From: Lachnospiraceae bacterium
GTDB taxonomy: Bacteria > Bacillota > Clostridia > Lachnospirales > Lachnospiraceae
Length of the DNA: 64,000 nucleotides
Reading direction: 5' to 3'
Assembly: GCA_022483465.1 (NCBI GenBank)
Contig: JAKVNF010000001.1
Location: 992,001 to 1,056,000 of the forward strand
This document shows, piece after piece, positions 1 to 9,110 of this stretch (position 1 is the first letter of the stretch; every line of letters starts with the position of its first letter). The notes beneath the pieces were generated by a model that had not been told where the DNA came from, did not search any database, and worked only from the letters and a program-made list of their open reading frames with translations. The position numbers were made by a program, and so were the translations under genes.

Positions 1-520
1 CTTCGATAGAGAAGAAGCGGATACCAGACAAGAAGGGCCGCCCCAGTCAGGGCAAGGATGCCGCGGCCCAGCGCCTGTTGCGAGAAGGCCGGCGCCGTGA
101 CCGCCGCCGCGGCGGGACCCACGAAGACCAGAAAGGCCGGGGTGTCAAAGGTGGAGAGAGGTTTTCCGAGAAACCGCACCGAGTAGGAAAGAAGAAATAC
201 CAGGTGCAGCAAAAGAGCGCCGGCCCAGAGAACTTCCGCAGGGCCTGCCGCCACCCGCTGCAGGATGGCGGCAAGAAAGGAAAGCCCCATCGGGAAGGTG
301 CAGAGGATGCCCCCCGTCACGGGGCTTGCAAGGTCGGAAAGGAGCCTTGCCGGGTCGGACAGGATGCGAAGGACAAGGAGCGCCATCAAAACCAGCGCGA
401 TTCCCAGCGTCACCTGCCAGAGGGGGGCGGACCAGCCAAGCAATGCATTGGTCAGCGCCGAGAAGGCGAGGAACAGGCCGGACAGCGCCGGCGGCACGTT
501 GAAGGGGGAGTGAGTGTCAT
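1..520 (-). CDS. TDT-family (TehA/SLAC1-like) membrane transporter, C-terminus cut by window edge
   Basis: Reading leftward from the ATG at 518-520 gives 173 open codons that run off the window. The protein starts MDDTHSPFNVPPALSGLFLA and is almost entirely hydrophobic, with at least five membrane-spanning stretches. The pattern PMGLSFLAAIL and the conserved proline-rich N-terminus resemble the tellurite-resistance/dicarboxylate transporter family, whose members are ten-helix anion channels or exporters. An AAGAAGG ribosome binding site precedes the ATG. The gene is divergent from the cyclase at 769, with about 250 AT-rich bases between them. The family call comes from overall pattern; the substrate cannot be inferred. 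Confidence 0.6.
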
Positions 521-768
521 CCACGGGGAGCCTTCTTTCTTGCTGCAGTAGATAGTTAGTGTTCCTATTATTTTTGTATGATTTGAACACAGCCGCTTTC
601 TCCTGTCAACGTCAACTTTCCGGATTCTGCCGCTTTGTTTTGCGTGCCCGGCGTGTTATCATGCGCGATAGGAAATTGCCGTCGATAGACTTATTTAATT
701 TCCTTTGCTTACACGCATAACAATTTTTGCAGCATTTGTCGTTTCCCTGAGGAAAAGGGGGTGCAAGG

Positions 769-1812
769 ATGGGAAAACACACTTTCGGTGAGCAGCTCCT
801 GCAGGGCATGCTGATGCTCATCCTGCTCATCCTGGTGGCGCGCTCTGCGGGCCTCTCGAAGCAGATCCAGGGAACCAGCCGGGTCATCAACTACGCCGGG
901 ATCGTGCGGGGCTGCACCCAGCGGGTGGTCAAGCGGGAGCTCTCGGGACAGACCTCCGACGAGCTGATCTCCTATCTCGATGCGATCCTCTCGGAGCTCC
1001 AGGGCGGCGAGGGCACCTATCAGCTGACCGCCCTCCCGGATGCGGCCTACCAGGAACAGCTCTCCGAGCAGCAGACGGAGTGGGCCGACATGAAGCAGCA
1101 GATCGAAGAAGTCCGACAGAGCTCGGATCCCACAGTCCGGAGCGCGCTCTTTGATGCCAGCGAATCCTACTACGACCTCTGCGACAACACCGTGTCCCTG
1201 GCGGAGGCGTACTCGGAGAAGCTGCTTCGCCTCTCGGGGATCCTCGCCTGGTGCATCATCCTGAACCTGGCACTGCAGACCGTGATCATCCTCCACCGGA
1301 CCTGGCTTGCCACCCGGGTCTTCCGCCGAAACGTGCTCATGGAGCAGAAGACCTATCTGGACTCCCTGACCGGCGTCTACAACCGGCGCTACTACGACGA
1401 GCTTCTGCACGAACTCGGGCAGGGGGAAGACTACAGCGTGATCTTCATCGACCTGGACCACCTAAAGCTCGTGAACGACACCTACGGCCACGACGCCGGC
1501 GACCGGTACATCCAGCGCTCGGTGTCCCTCATCCGCGCGCAGTTTCGGACCACGGACATGATGTTCCGGTTCGGCGGTGATGAGTTCCTGCTCTTTCTGA
1601 AGGGCTGCAGCGAGGACATCGCCGCAAGCCTCATCGAAAAGGCCTATGCCGCCGTACAGCAGGACAGCACCTTGGGGCACGGCTGCAGCTTCAGCTACGG
1701 GATCTTCTCCGCAAAGGCCAAAGACAACATTCCCCTAAAGACAGCCGTCATGGAGGCGGACCAGAGGATGTACCAGTTCAAGAAGGCCCACGGGGATATC
1801 CGGAGGGCGTGA
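769..1812 (+). CDS. membrane-anchored diguanylate cyclase (GGDEF)
   Basis: 347 residues. It makes cyclic di-GMP from two GTP. One membrane helix lies near residues 10-25, followed by an extracytoplasmic helical sensor of about 130 residues and a second helix near 160-180. The GGDEF domain follows (DSLTGVYNRRYYDEL to the end). The active-site motif FGGDEF is intact, and an RTTD inhibitory-site motif sits exactly five residues before it, so product feedback is likely. The ribosome binding site GAGGAAAAGGGGG lies 8-20 bases before the ATG. It stands alone between two divergent or convergent neighbours and ends just before a bidirectional terminator. The stimulus is unknown. Confidence 0.9.
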   Translation: MGKHTFGEQLLQGMLMLILLILVARSAGLSKQIQGTSRVINYAGIVRGCTQRVVKRELSGQTSDELISYLDAILSELQGGEGTYQLTALPDAAYQEQLSEQQTEWADMKQQIEEVRQSSDPTVRSALFDASESYYDLCDNTVSLAEAYSEKLLRLSGILAWCIILNLALQTVIILHRTWLATRVFRRNVLMEQKTYLDSLTGVYNRRYYDELLHELGQGEDYSVIFIDLDHLKLVNDTYGHDAGDRYIQRSVSLIRAQFRTTDMMFRFGGDEFLLFLKGCSEDIAASLIEKAYAAVQQDSTLGHGCSFSYGIFSAKAKDNIPLKTAVMEADQRMYQFKKAHGDIRRA

Positions 1813-1836
1813 TCCGAGCAGCGCAGCAGACAGCAA

Positions 1837-1889
1837 AAACGGGCGGACCGCCGCTCCCTGCATGTTGGGGAGCATCGGTTCGCCCGTTT
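1837..1889. terminator. bidirectional intrinsic terminator
   Basis: AAACGGGCG at 1837-1845 pairs with CGCCCGTTT at 1881-1889, with A and T runs outside the stem. It separates the convergent cyclase and DUF1304 genes. Confidence 0.7.
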
Positions 1890-1907
1890 CCTGTTATTCA
1901 TTTGTTT

Positions 1908-2276
1908 TCAGAGCATTGCCAGGATCGTGAAGATCAGCGTCAGGATCGGAAGGCCGCCCTGCATCAGGAGGATCTTGGGCTGGCTGGACACCGCCCCGTA
2001 GGCGGCAACCAGGATGATGTAGACCATGAGCACCGCGGTCATGGGAAGGCTTGCAAAGCAGAACACCGCCAAAAGGATCAACACGCCAATCAGGCCGTTG
2101 TAGACGCCCTGGTTCTTTAAGAGGGTCTTCACCGTGTCCTCCCGCAGCGTCTCCTGCGGGATCTTGAAGACAGAGCTCGTCTTTTCCGACGTGGGGGCAA
2201 GGGTCTCCAGGTAAAAGATGTAAAAGAACTCCAGTGCGGTGAGCACAGCAAGGATCACAGCGATGGTACGAATCAT
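1908..2276 (-). CDS. DUF1304 family membrane protein
   Basis: 122 residues with four predicted membrane helices. The middle segment LLKNQGVYNGLIG matches the conserved core of DUF1304 proteins, small bacterial inner-membrane proteins of unknown function. The length fits the family. The start at 2276 is preceded by a GGAGGAGA ribosome binding site. It is monocistronic, with a terminator downstream that is shared with the convergent cyclase. Confidence 0.85.
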   Translation of the reverse strand: MIRTIAVILAVLTALEFFYIFYLETLAPTSEKTSSVFKIPQETLREDTVKTLLKNQGVYNGLIGVLILLAVFCFASLPMTAVLMVYIILVAAYGAVSSQPKILLMQGGLPILTLIFTILAML

Positions 2277-2366
2277 GGTCTCTCCTCCTATCGATTGTGT
2301 CTAAATCAATTGCTTACAATCTTATTTTACTCAACCGGTCAAGATTTGCAACCCCCGCAGCGCAAA

Positions 2367-4430
2367 TTATTTCTCCGCGGGTTCGTGGTACACGGCGGGG
2401 TTCTCCGGCGTCGTGATGAGATAGCAGCTCTTTTGGTACAGGAGGGACGCGGGCAGGCGCCAGGGCCTGCCGATGCCAAAGCTGTCGGCGGCAAATTTCC
2501 CGTCCACAAAGAGCTCCGCGATGTCAAAGGGCGTCCGGATCTCCACAAAGCCGCAGGGGCTGGTGACAGAGAGTTTCTGCCATAAGAGCGGGCGGTCCCC
2601 GCCAAGGTGAAGCTCCTCCTCATAGGGCGGCGCAAAGGGCGCCGCGCAGGGCTCTGCCAGAAGCTTGGCCTGCTGCCAGGCAGGATCCAAGACCTCGTGA
2701 GAGACCCGCCTTGTTCCTTCCCAGGTCCAATAGCGCTGCGTTCCGCCCTCGATGGCAGCAAGGCTCCCGTTCAGCAAGTACCAGTCGGATCTTTCGCCCA
2801 ATATCATCTGCCCATCCAGGCGGCGCAGGTACACCGCCTCGGCAAAGGGCAGGGTGTGAATCCGGATCGCGCCAAGGTTCAGTTCGCCGTCCCCCTCTCC
2901 CGAATATTCCTGCCCGTCGGCAAAGTGATAGACCGCGGGGATTCCGGGAATCCTTGCAAAGTACCAGTCCTTCCCCTGCCGGCAGATGGGCTGGGCCGTG
3001 GCAAAGACAAGCTCCCGCTCTCCCAGCTGCATCCGGACCGGGAAGAAGAAGGCGGTGTCCTCCGCAACATCGATGGCGGGGAAGGTCACCCCCAGGGCGG
3101 AAAGGACCAGATCCTTCCAGGGTGCCAGCTTCTTATGGCGCTGGTGATGGCAGACAAAGACAAAGCCGGACCTGCCGTCGGTTCGAAGCGCCGTTCTCGG
3201 GGTGGTCTCATCCTCCGGGACGGGCGTCTCCAGCGAGGGGACATAGTGCATCGGGGCGAGCAGCTCCCCGAAGTCCTCCGCAAACAGGTGCAGCAGGTTC
3301 AGCATGCCATACTGGGGGCGCGCCTCCCCGTGCTCGGAGAGGGCCGTGTCAAAGTCGTAGTTTCGGATCGGATAGTCATTGGGATAACCCGTGGCCCGGC
3401 TCTCCTGAAACGTGCTGTGCTTTCCGATCTGGTTCGTCCCGCCGTGGTACATGTAGTAGCCGATCAGGTTGTTGCCGGAGCCGAGCTTGACCAGGGACAG
3501 GGCATAGGCATCCATCGGCGAGATCCGCACCCTTCTGTGGTAGGTGGACTGCTGCCCCGGTCCCAGCTCACAGGTGGCAAAGGGGTAGCGCTCATAGGGC
3601 AGGTGCCAGCCGTCCGGGGCGGTCTTCTGGATCAGGTCCGCGCCCACCGCCGCATCGTTCCGCTCCGGGTTGAAGACATAGTGCGGGGAGAGGGGAAGGG
3701 GATCTGTCCCCTCGCTCCAGGGGGCATCCGGATACGCAGAAAAAACCGGCAGCACCTCGTCCACCGGGATGCGCGCGCCGCTTGCCGCGTTCCAGCCGGT
3801 CACCGTGTACAGGGGCACCCGAAAGCCGATCTCCTCCGCCATCTTCTTCAGCGTCAGCAGGTGCTGCGCCCCGTTTGTCAGCTCGTTCTCGATCTGCACG
3901 GCGATCACCGGGCCGCCGTCCTCGTAGAAGAGGCCCTGCACCTGCTGAAAGATCGCGGAAAACCACTTCCGCACCAGAAAGAGGTAGGTGGGATCATCGG
4001 TGCGAAGGGGAAGCCCCTTGGCAACCAGCCAGTCGGGGAAGCCCCCGTTTCTCGCCTCCCCGTGGGCCCAGGGGCCGATGCGCAGCACCACAAAGAGGCC
4101 CTGCTGCCCGCAGAGCTCCACAAAGGCCCGCACGTCGTTTTCCCCGGCAAAGTCCAGAACCCCCTCCTCTTCCTCGTGGCAGATCCAGAACAGGTAGGTG
4201 GAGACAAGGCGGATGCCCCCGGCCTTCATCTTGGCAAGTTCCTTCGCCCAGTCCTCTCGCGGGCAGCGGGAGAAGTGAAACTCCCCCATGACCGGGAGCC
4301 AGGGCTTTCCGCCCTTTGTGAGGTACTGACTTGTGAGGTCAACAGGATCCGTGTCCCGGTTGTATCTTCCGAGGTTCAAGTGGTGCCGCAGGACAGCCGG
4401 CGGCTTATCGAAGGCAAACTGGCAGTGCAT
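2367..4430 (-). CDS. GH35 beta-galactosidase
   Basis: 687 residues, no signal peptide, so probably a cytoplasmic enzyme that removes beta-galactosyl residues. The N-terminal TIM barrel carries the family 35 acid/base motif AVQIENE (Glu near residue 180). A probable nucleophile lies in TCELGPG (near 287), and the GH35 signature MYHGGTN sits near 327. The C-terminal third is beta-sandwich. I chose the ATG at 4430 because AAAGGAGGAGAG lies directly upstream; an upstream ATG at 4493 has no such site. It is the last gene of a leftward run after the XRE regulator (145 bp gap), which may control it. Confidence 0.88.
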   Translation of the reverse strand: MHCQFAFDKPPAVLRHHLNLGRYNRDTDPVDLTSQYLTKGGKPWLPVMGEFHFSRCPREDWAKELAKMKAGGIRLVSTYLFWICHEEEEGVLDFAGENDVRAFVELCGQQGLFVVLRIGPWAHGEARNGGFPDWLVAKGLPLRTDDPTYLFLVRKWFSAIFQQVQGLFYEDGGPVIAVQIENELTNGAQHLLTLKKMAEEIGFRVPLYTVTGWNAASGARIPVDEVLPVFSAYPDAPWSEGTDPLPLSPHYVFNPERNDAAVGADLIQKTAPDGWHLPYERYPFATCELGPGQQSTYHRRVRISPMDAYALSLVKLGSGNNLIGYYMYHGGTNQIGKHSTFQESRATGYPNDYPIRNYDFDTALSEHGEARPQYGMLNLLHLFAEDFGELLAPMHYVPSLETPVPEDETTPRTALRTDGRSGFVFVCHHQRHKKLAPWKDLVLSALGVTFPAIDVAEDTAFFFPVRMQLGERELVFATAQPICRQGKDWYFARIPGIPAVYHFADGQEYSGEGDGELNLGAIRIHTLPFAEAVYLRRLDGQMILGERSDWYLLNGSLAAIEGGTQRYWTWEGTRRVSHEVLDPAWQQAKLLAEPCAAPFAPPYEEELHLGGDRPLLWQKLSVTSPCGFVEIRTPFDIAELFVDGKFAADSFGIGRPWRLPASLLYQKSCYLITTPENPAVYHEPAEK

Positions 4431-4575
4431 GGAAACTCTCCTCCTTTTCCTATCCCAAATGATACGGGCAGACCCCGTCCCCTGTCCACGCATCTTTCGC
4501 GCATTTTCGACCAGGTTCTGCGCATATTGAGGCAGAGCAGTTCCATCCGTTTTCGCTTTTCTCAGAAAGTCCCGG

Positions 4576-5574
4576 TCATCCGCCCTTTCCCGCCTCCCGA
4601 AGGCGAAGGAGCTGGCATACGACTGCCCAAAGGACCCCTGCGACCGGCCAGACCACCCAGGTGGACTGCCAGGCGCCCGTCAGAAAGCTGACAAGGAGGT
4701 AGAGGGCCGTGACAAGGCTCCAGTAGATCCCGCCGTAGCGGCGGCTGCTGCGCTTGTCCGCCCGTGAGAACGCTCCCTCCTCCAGGAGGACCTGGAAGGA
4801 CTCCCACACCCCGGATACAAAGACGATCTCAAAGACGCCGATTCCGACAAGGAGAGGAAGCAGGGAGACACCCGCGCAGTCGAGCATGGCGTTTCTCCCA
4901 GCCCCCGGGAGCACCTCCGCCAGCAGCACCGGGATGGCGCTGAGGATGCACAGGAGCACCCCTGCGGCGAGGCCGCGGTTTCTCGCACCTCGGAAGGCCT
5001 CCCGCTTCTCCCGGGTGAGGCCTTCCACACCGTAGGCGGTGTCGAGGGACTCCCTCCGAAAGCCCTCATAGGGCTCCCGCTGCATGTCGCCCGTCACAAA
5101 GAGGAAAACGCCTCCTGCCACCAGAACAAGGAGCAGGGCAACGCCAAAGCCGGAAGCCTGTCCCTCCGACATCCGGATCCAATGCATCTCCTGCGCGCCG
5201 GTCAGAAGAAGGAGCGGCACAGGGCTCAGAATGCAGAGAAAGACCCCGAAGGCCGTTTTCGGAGCCAGCATTCGCTCCAGGGCGAGAAAGGCATTTGCCT
5301 CCCCCAGGGAGACCGAAAGGAGCTTCTCTCCCTGATCATCGAGAACTTCCGGCTCCGCCTCTCCCTCCGGCTCCTCGCACTCATCCCGGAGCAGGTAGTC
5401 CGTGCTGACACCGAAGGTCCTGGAGAGGAGCAGGATCTTGTTCAGGTCCGGCACCGACTGGGCACTCTCCCACTTGGAGACCGCCTGCCGGCTGACTCCG
5501 AGCTTCTCCGAGAGCTCTTCCTGGGACCCGCCCGCCTTTTTCCGCAGCATTGCGATCTTGTCTGCCAGTATCAT
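4576..5574 (-). CDS. XRE-family transcriptional regulator with membrane C-terminus
   Basis: 332 residues. Residues 1-65 form a Cro/cI-type helix-turn-helix (SQEELSEKLGVSRQAVSKWE) with the usual YLL end. A charged acidic linker follows. After about residue 120 there are six or so hydrophobic segments, so this is a membrane-tethered regulator, a layout common in Clostridia. The signal sensed cannot be read from sequence. It lies between an unknown gene (168 bp upstream) and the GH35 gene downstream, both on the same strand. Confidence 0.85.
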   Translation of the reverse strand: MILADKIAMLRKKAGGSQEELSEKLGVSRQAVSKWESAQSVPDLNKILLLSRTFGVSTDYLLRDECEEPEGEAEPEVLDDQGEKLLSVSLGEANAFLALERMLAPKTAFGVFLCILSPVPLLLLTGAQEMHWIRMSEGQASGFGVALLLVLVAGGVFLFVTGDMQREPYEGFRRESLDTAYGVEGLTREKREAFRGARNRGLAAGVLLCILSAIPVLLAEVLPGAGRNAMLDCAGVSLLPLLVGIGVFEIVFVSGVWESFQVLLEEGAFSRADKRSSRRYGGIYWSLVTALYLLVSFLTGAWQSTWVVWPVAGVLWAVVCQLLRLREAGKGG

Positions 5575-5742
5575 CTTGTTCTCCCGTGCCGCCTGTCTGT
5601 GTTTGGGTCTGTCTCAGCGGCTTCCTTTCTGCAGGGAGCGTACCAGATTCCGCCGTGGCAGGCCGCCAGGTCCGCCTTGCACTTTGACAACCAGAGGCTG
5701 CAGCTGCCGCTAAAACGCGGCACAGGGTATCGGTACCGATAA

Positions 5743-6453
5743 TCAGTCAAACGGGAGCTCCTCTTCCTGAAATTCCGGGGTCTCCCTGGCAGGTTTTCTA
5801 TAGCCATCCCCCAGCGCCCGGATCCGCTCCTTTCGGGGAAGATCCGGATCGATTCCCATCTCCTCCCAGGTGACTCCGTAGGGCGCCCCGCCAGAGGTGT
5901 AGCCTGCGATGTAGGCAAAGGTGCCATCACACCACTGCTCCTGCTCCTCCCAGTGCTGTTTCAGCCGTTTTGTGGGCCGACCGCCGCTTTTTATCACCCG
6001 GTGCTCATAGCGCTTCCATCCCATCCGCTCATTCTGCTGCAGGAAGGCGGCAATCTTTTGCTTCACAGAAAGCGAGGGGTCCACACCCACTTCCTCCCAA
6101 GTGATGCCGTCCTGCTCTCCCAGGATGTAACAGTACGTATTGTTATGGGGCAAGCTGTACTTTTTTCCCTTCACCGCACAGTCCCCCGCCACATGGATGG
6201 CTTGTTTTCTCGCACGCCTATGCCTGCTCTGTGTTTCGATGTCCTTCCGGGCGATGTTCTTCTGCTCCTCGGAGACCGAAATTCCCCAGAGAGAAAGGTC
6301 TTTTGCTCCTCGAGTCTCATCGACCCCAAGCTTCGTGCAGTACCGGGACAGAAAGTCCGGTTCTGAAGAATCCGGATGTTCTTCGAAGATCTCCTTTGCC
6401 CTGGCAAGCCGGTTTCTGCGGGCCTGCTCCTTTTTTTGCTCGGACTTTCCCAT
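5743..6453 (-). CDS. hypothetical protein with two WEE-motif repeats
   Basis: 236 residues, not recognised. The first 75 residues are highly charged and likely helical. Two similar units follow: YILGEQDGITWEEVGVDPSL near residues 115-135 and YIAGYTSGGAPYGVTWEEMG near 185-205. Each is followed by a basic or amphipathic stretch and preceded by a charged helix. Highly charged sequence and the absence of membrane segments or a signal peptide suggest a cytoplasmic, perhaps nucleic-acid-binding, protein. It lies 62 bp downstream of yaaA on the same strand, so it may belong to that transcript. An AGGTGAGG ribosome binding site precedes the ATG at 6453. Confidence 0.55.
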   Translation of the reverse strand: MGKSEQKKEQARRNRLARAKEIFEEHPDSSEPDFLSRYCTKLGVDETRGAKDLSLWGISVSEEQKNIARKDIETQSRHRRARKQAIHVAGDCAVKGKKYSLPHNNTYCYILGEQDGITWEEVGVDPSLSVKQKIAAFLQQNERMGWKRYEHRVIKSGGRPTKRLKQHWEEQEQWCDGTFAYIAGYTSGGAPYGVTWEEMGIDPDLPRKERIRALGDGYRKPARETPEFQEEELPFD

Positions 6454-6515
6454 TCTGCTGCCTCACCTTTCCCGTTGCCCTGTCCTGCTCCCGCAGGATG
6501 GCCTCCGATATCCGC

Positions 6516-7289
6516 TTACTCTGTCTCTCCCATTTTTCCCGGCACCCCGGTTCTCTCAAAGACGTACGCTGTCTCTGTTGACCGGTCCGGATTGAAGCGA
6601 TAGCCGGAGAGGGCAAAGCCCTTTGCCTCCTCCGGGTCCTGCGCCCCAATGCCGGCAAGGTATCGGACCATCTCTCCCCTTGCCATCTTGGCATAGACGC
6701 CCTTCTGCCGGAGTTCTCCCTCCTCCATCTCACCGAAGACGCAGGTCACAAACCGGTCTCCCGACTGCAGAAAGGGTTCCACCGCCCGGGCATACTCCTT
6801 CGAGGCAAGGTTCAGGATCACACGATCCTCCCCAGTCACCTCATGATACAGCGCATCCCCCCAGTAGGCATAGAGGTTCTTCTCCCCCAGCGGTGCCCCC
6901 TTCGCCTGCATCTCGAGCCGATAGGGAACGACACCGTCGAAGGGCCGCAGCACGCCGTAAAAGCCGGATAGGATCCGGACGTGCTCCTGCACCCAGGCAA
7001 GGGCCGTCTCCTCCAGAACCGCCGGGGCCAGGCATGTGTACTGGATGCCATCGTAGGAGAGGACTGCGGGAGTCAGATTGCGCGAGAGGTCCATATCTGC
7101 AAAGAGCGCCCGGCTCGCCGCGGTGATCGCATCGCCCGCCGCCCAGAGTGTCTTCTGCTCTTTTTCTGAAAGGCCTGCGATCCAGTCCCGGAGCACTTTT
7201 GCCCGGTCCAAAAACACCGGCATGCCCGTGACCGGGAACGTGTCGGTGTCCACCCGCATCTTTTTGGCCGGGGAGAGGAGAATCTTCAT
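6516..7289 (-). CDS. yaaA: YaaA-family peroxide stress protein
   Basis: 257 residues, the usual length. It starts MKILLSPAKKM, the diagnostic N-terminus of the YaaA/DUF328 family. The later conserved blocks GFYGVLRPFDGVVPYRLEM and NLASKEYARAV are also present. In E. coli YaaA limits free iron and DNA damage under hydrogen peroxide. Its start overlaps the stop of bcp (ATGA), so the two are translationally coupled. This pairing with a thiol peroxidase supports a peroxide-defence role in an anaerobe. Confidence 0.93.
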   Translation of the reverse strand: MKILLSPAKKMRVDTDTFPVTGMPVFLDRAKVLRDWIAGLSEKEQKTLWAAGDAITAASRALFADMDLSRNLTPAVLSYDGIQYTCLAPAVLEETALAWVQEHVRILSGFYGVLRPFDGVVPYRLEMQAKGAPLGEKNLYAYWGDALYHEVTGEDRVILNLASKEYARAVEPFLQSGDRFVTCVFGEMEEGELRQKGVYAKMARGEMVRYLAGIGAQDPEEAKGFALSGYRFNPDRSTETAYVFERTGVPGKMGETE

Positions 7290-7756
7290 TCTGCCTTCCC
7301 CTCGTCCAGCATCTCCAGCATCTGCCCCGGGTTGTCCGCTGCCTTCACCTTTTCCATCGCCCGCTGGATGATGCCGTTCTCGTCGATGAGATAGGTGGTG
7401 CGCACGACGCCCATCGTGGTCTTGCCGTAGAGCTTCTTCTCCTGCCAGACCCCGTAGGCCTCGATGACGGTCCGCTCCGGATCGGAGAGGAGGAGAAACG
7501 GCAGGCCGTACTTCTCCTCAAACTTCTTGTGCGAGGCCACCGTGTCCTTGGAGACGCCGAGGACCACCGCGCCCTTCTCCCGAAACTGCGGATAGAGCTC
7601 CCCGAAGCCGCAGGCCTGCTTCGTGCAGCCGGCGGTCATGTCCTTCGGATAAAAGTACAGCACCACCTTGCTCCCGCGAAAGTCCGTAAGGCGGCGGATC
7701 GTTCCGTTCTGATCCGGCAGTGCAAAATCCGGTGCCATCGTTCCCACTTCCAGCAT
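7286..7756 (-). CDS. bcp: thioredoxin-dependent thiol peroxidase (Bcp/PrxQ)
   Basis: 156 residues. A cytosolic peroxiredoxin that reduces peroxides with thioredoxin. The peroxidatic Cys is in TAGCTKQACGF (near residues 43-53), with the resolving Cys five residues later as in the PrxQ class. FYPKD and the terminal conserved region are present. A GGAGGAAACG ribosome binding site precedes the ATG. It lies 11 bp after sfsA and overlaps yaaA by 4 bp, forming a tight operon. Confidence 0.93.
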   Translation of the reverse strand: MLEVGTMAPDFALPDQNGTIRRLTDFRGSKVVLYFYPKDMTAGCTKQACGFGELYPQFREKGAVVLGVSKDTVASHKKFEEKYGLPFLLLSDPERTVIEAYGVWQEKKLYGKTTMGVVRTTYLIDENGIIQRAMEKVKAADNPGQMLEMLDEGKAE

Positions 7757-7767
7757 ATCGTTTCCTC

Positions 7768-8436
7768 CTAACTGTTGTCCTGTTCTGCCCCGGTGACAAA
7801 AAGTGCATCCGGTTTTGGGTCCGTCTGCAAAAACCAGACGGCAACGCCTGCTTGTTTTGCCCTGGCAAGAGCCTGCCCGAAGGCGGGCTGGGTCCTGTCA
7901 TTGGGCAGGACCTGCTCCACACCCTTCATGCAGATCACAAAGGCAAGGCCCGCGTGGATGCCCTCCCCGGCAGCCCTTGCCAGCTCTCCCAGGTGCCGGA
8001 CCCCGCGCTCCGTGGGCGCATCGGGAAAGTAGCCGACGCCGCCCTCCTCCAGGGTGCAGCCCTTGACCTCCAGAAGATACGTCTCGCTTCCCCGGCGCAT
8101 CCAGAAGTCGATCCGCGAGGCGCCGTAGGTGGTCTCCGGGCGGATCTCGTCAAACCCGCGCGTCTGCAGCCACTCGTAGACGACCGCGTTGGGCGCCTGG
8201 GAGTCGATGTTGTAGAGCTTTTCGCCCCGGTATGCTCCGACGAGGTCGTAGGCGGTCTTTCGGTTTGGGTTCCCGCTCTTTGTCAGGATCACCTGCGCCC
8301 CGGGGAGAAGGAGCTCCCCGAGCCGCCCGGTGTTCTTGACGTGGACCGTGATCTCTTCCTGCTTCAATAGGACCTGGGCGGTAAAGCGGTTGTTCCGCCG
8401 GACAAAGACCGCCGGGCAGATGTTCTCATATCTCAT
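7768..8436 (-). CDS. sfsA: SfsA family protein (putative nuclease / sugar fermentation stimulation)
   Basis: 222 residues. Family landmarks visible are VHVKNTGRLGELLLPG, YNIDSQAPN, ASRIDFWM and LLEVKGCTLEE. The last two resemble the catalytic core of PD-(D/E)XK nucleases, to which SfsA has been likened. The start at 8436 was chosen because it gives the canonical MRYEN opening; longer forms add an arginine-rich extension encoded in the overlapping upstream gene. It overlaps the DUF1801 gene by 11 bp and ends with TAG, 11 bp before bcp. Confidence 0.92.
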   Translation of the reverse strand: MRYENICPAVFVRRNNRFTAQVLLKQEEITVHVKNTGRLGELLLPGAQVILTKSGNPNRKTAYDLVGAYRGEKLYNIDSQAPNAVVYEWLQTRGFDEIRPETTYGASRIDFWMRRGSETYLLEVKGCTLEEGGVGYFPDAPTERGVRHLGELARAAGEGIHAGLAFVICMKGVEQVLPNDRTQPAFGQALARAKQAGVAVWFLQTDPKPDALFVTGAEQDNS

Positions 8437-8821
8437 GTCTGCCCTCCGCCTCGCGCCTTCGGTACTGCGCCATCCGCGTGATGAGATCCGCAGGGAGCGG
8501 CTGATCCAGCGGAAAGCGCACCGCGCCCCGGGAGGTCCCGTAGGGGGCAAGCTCCTTCCGGAAGGCCTCGATGGGCCCTGCCGTCGGATAAAAGCCAAGG
8601 TGCTGCTTTGCCGCCGCGTAGTAGACGAGCACCACGGACTTGCCCCGTCCCCCGCGGGGCCCGGGTTCTAACGTAATCCGAAGAGCCGGCATCGAGTAGG
8701 AGATGCACTCCTCGGCTCCCGGCAGGGCTTCCCGCAGGATCTGCTGCATCGCGCGGAGCACCTCCTGGACCTTCTGCGGCTGCGCCTTGATATACTGCTC
8801 CGTGCTCTCCCAGACCGGCAT
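8426..8821 (-). CDS. DUF1801 / YdhG-like protein
   Basis: 131 residues. The family pattern is clear: EYI-type start (TEQYIKAQP), LPGAEECISYSMPALR, then HLGFYPTAGPIEAF and GAVRFPLDQPLP. These are small cytoplasmic proteins; the B. subtilis YdhG homologue has been linked to iron handling, but function is not established. An AGGAGGTG ribosome binding site precedes the ATG. It is the first gene of the leftward DUF1801-sfsA-bcp-yaaA operon. Confidence 0.85.
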   Translation of the reverse strand: MPVWESTEQYIKAQPQKVQEVLRAMQQILREALPGAEECISYSMPALRITLEPGPRGGRGKSVVLVYYAAAKQHLGFYPTAGPIEAFRKELAPYGTSRGAVRFPLDQPLPADLITRMAQYRRREAEGRHEI

Positions 8822-8999
8822 CTGGCACCTCCTGTTTCACTTCGTTTCATTGATTGTTTCAGTGATATTTCATTTCTATTTCAATTTGCCCGCCCGATCT
8901 GCGCGCCAATCGCGATCTCTGGCGGCATATTGTCCTGACATCTTTCGGCGTTTTCTCTCCACTTCCGTGTCAGTCCGAAATTTTCCCGCAAATTCAGCG

Positions 9000-9086
9000 G
9001 TGACGGGCCCGCTTTTTCCGGTATAATCAGGGTGGAACAAATTATATCGATTTCACAGAAAACGGGGCAGACCCTGCACCCGTTTT
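9000..9086 (+). promoter_or_regulatory. promoter and leader hairpin of the GH32 gene
   Basis: TATAAT at 9022-9027 has a GTGACG-like -35 box 16 bases upstream (9000-9005). Between this promoter and the start codon, AAAACGGG (9059-9066) pairs with CCCGTTTT (9079-9086), with an inner GCAG/CTGC stem. The hairpin could be an operator or an mRNA control element. The rest of 8822-9110 is AT-rich and holds no gene. Confidence 0.5.
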
Positions 9087-9110
9087 GCCATTCCATCAGG
9101 AGGAACTTTC

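Noticed and set aside
2607-4691. 694-codon open frame on the plus strand
   Set aside because: It is the antisense shadow of the GH35 gene; composition is Gly/Pro/Arg-rich with no domain.
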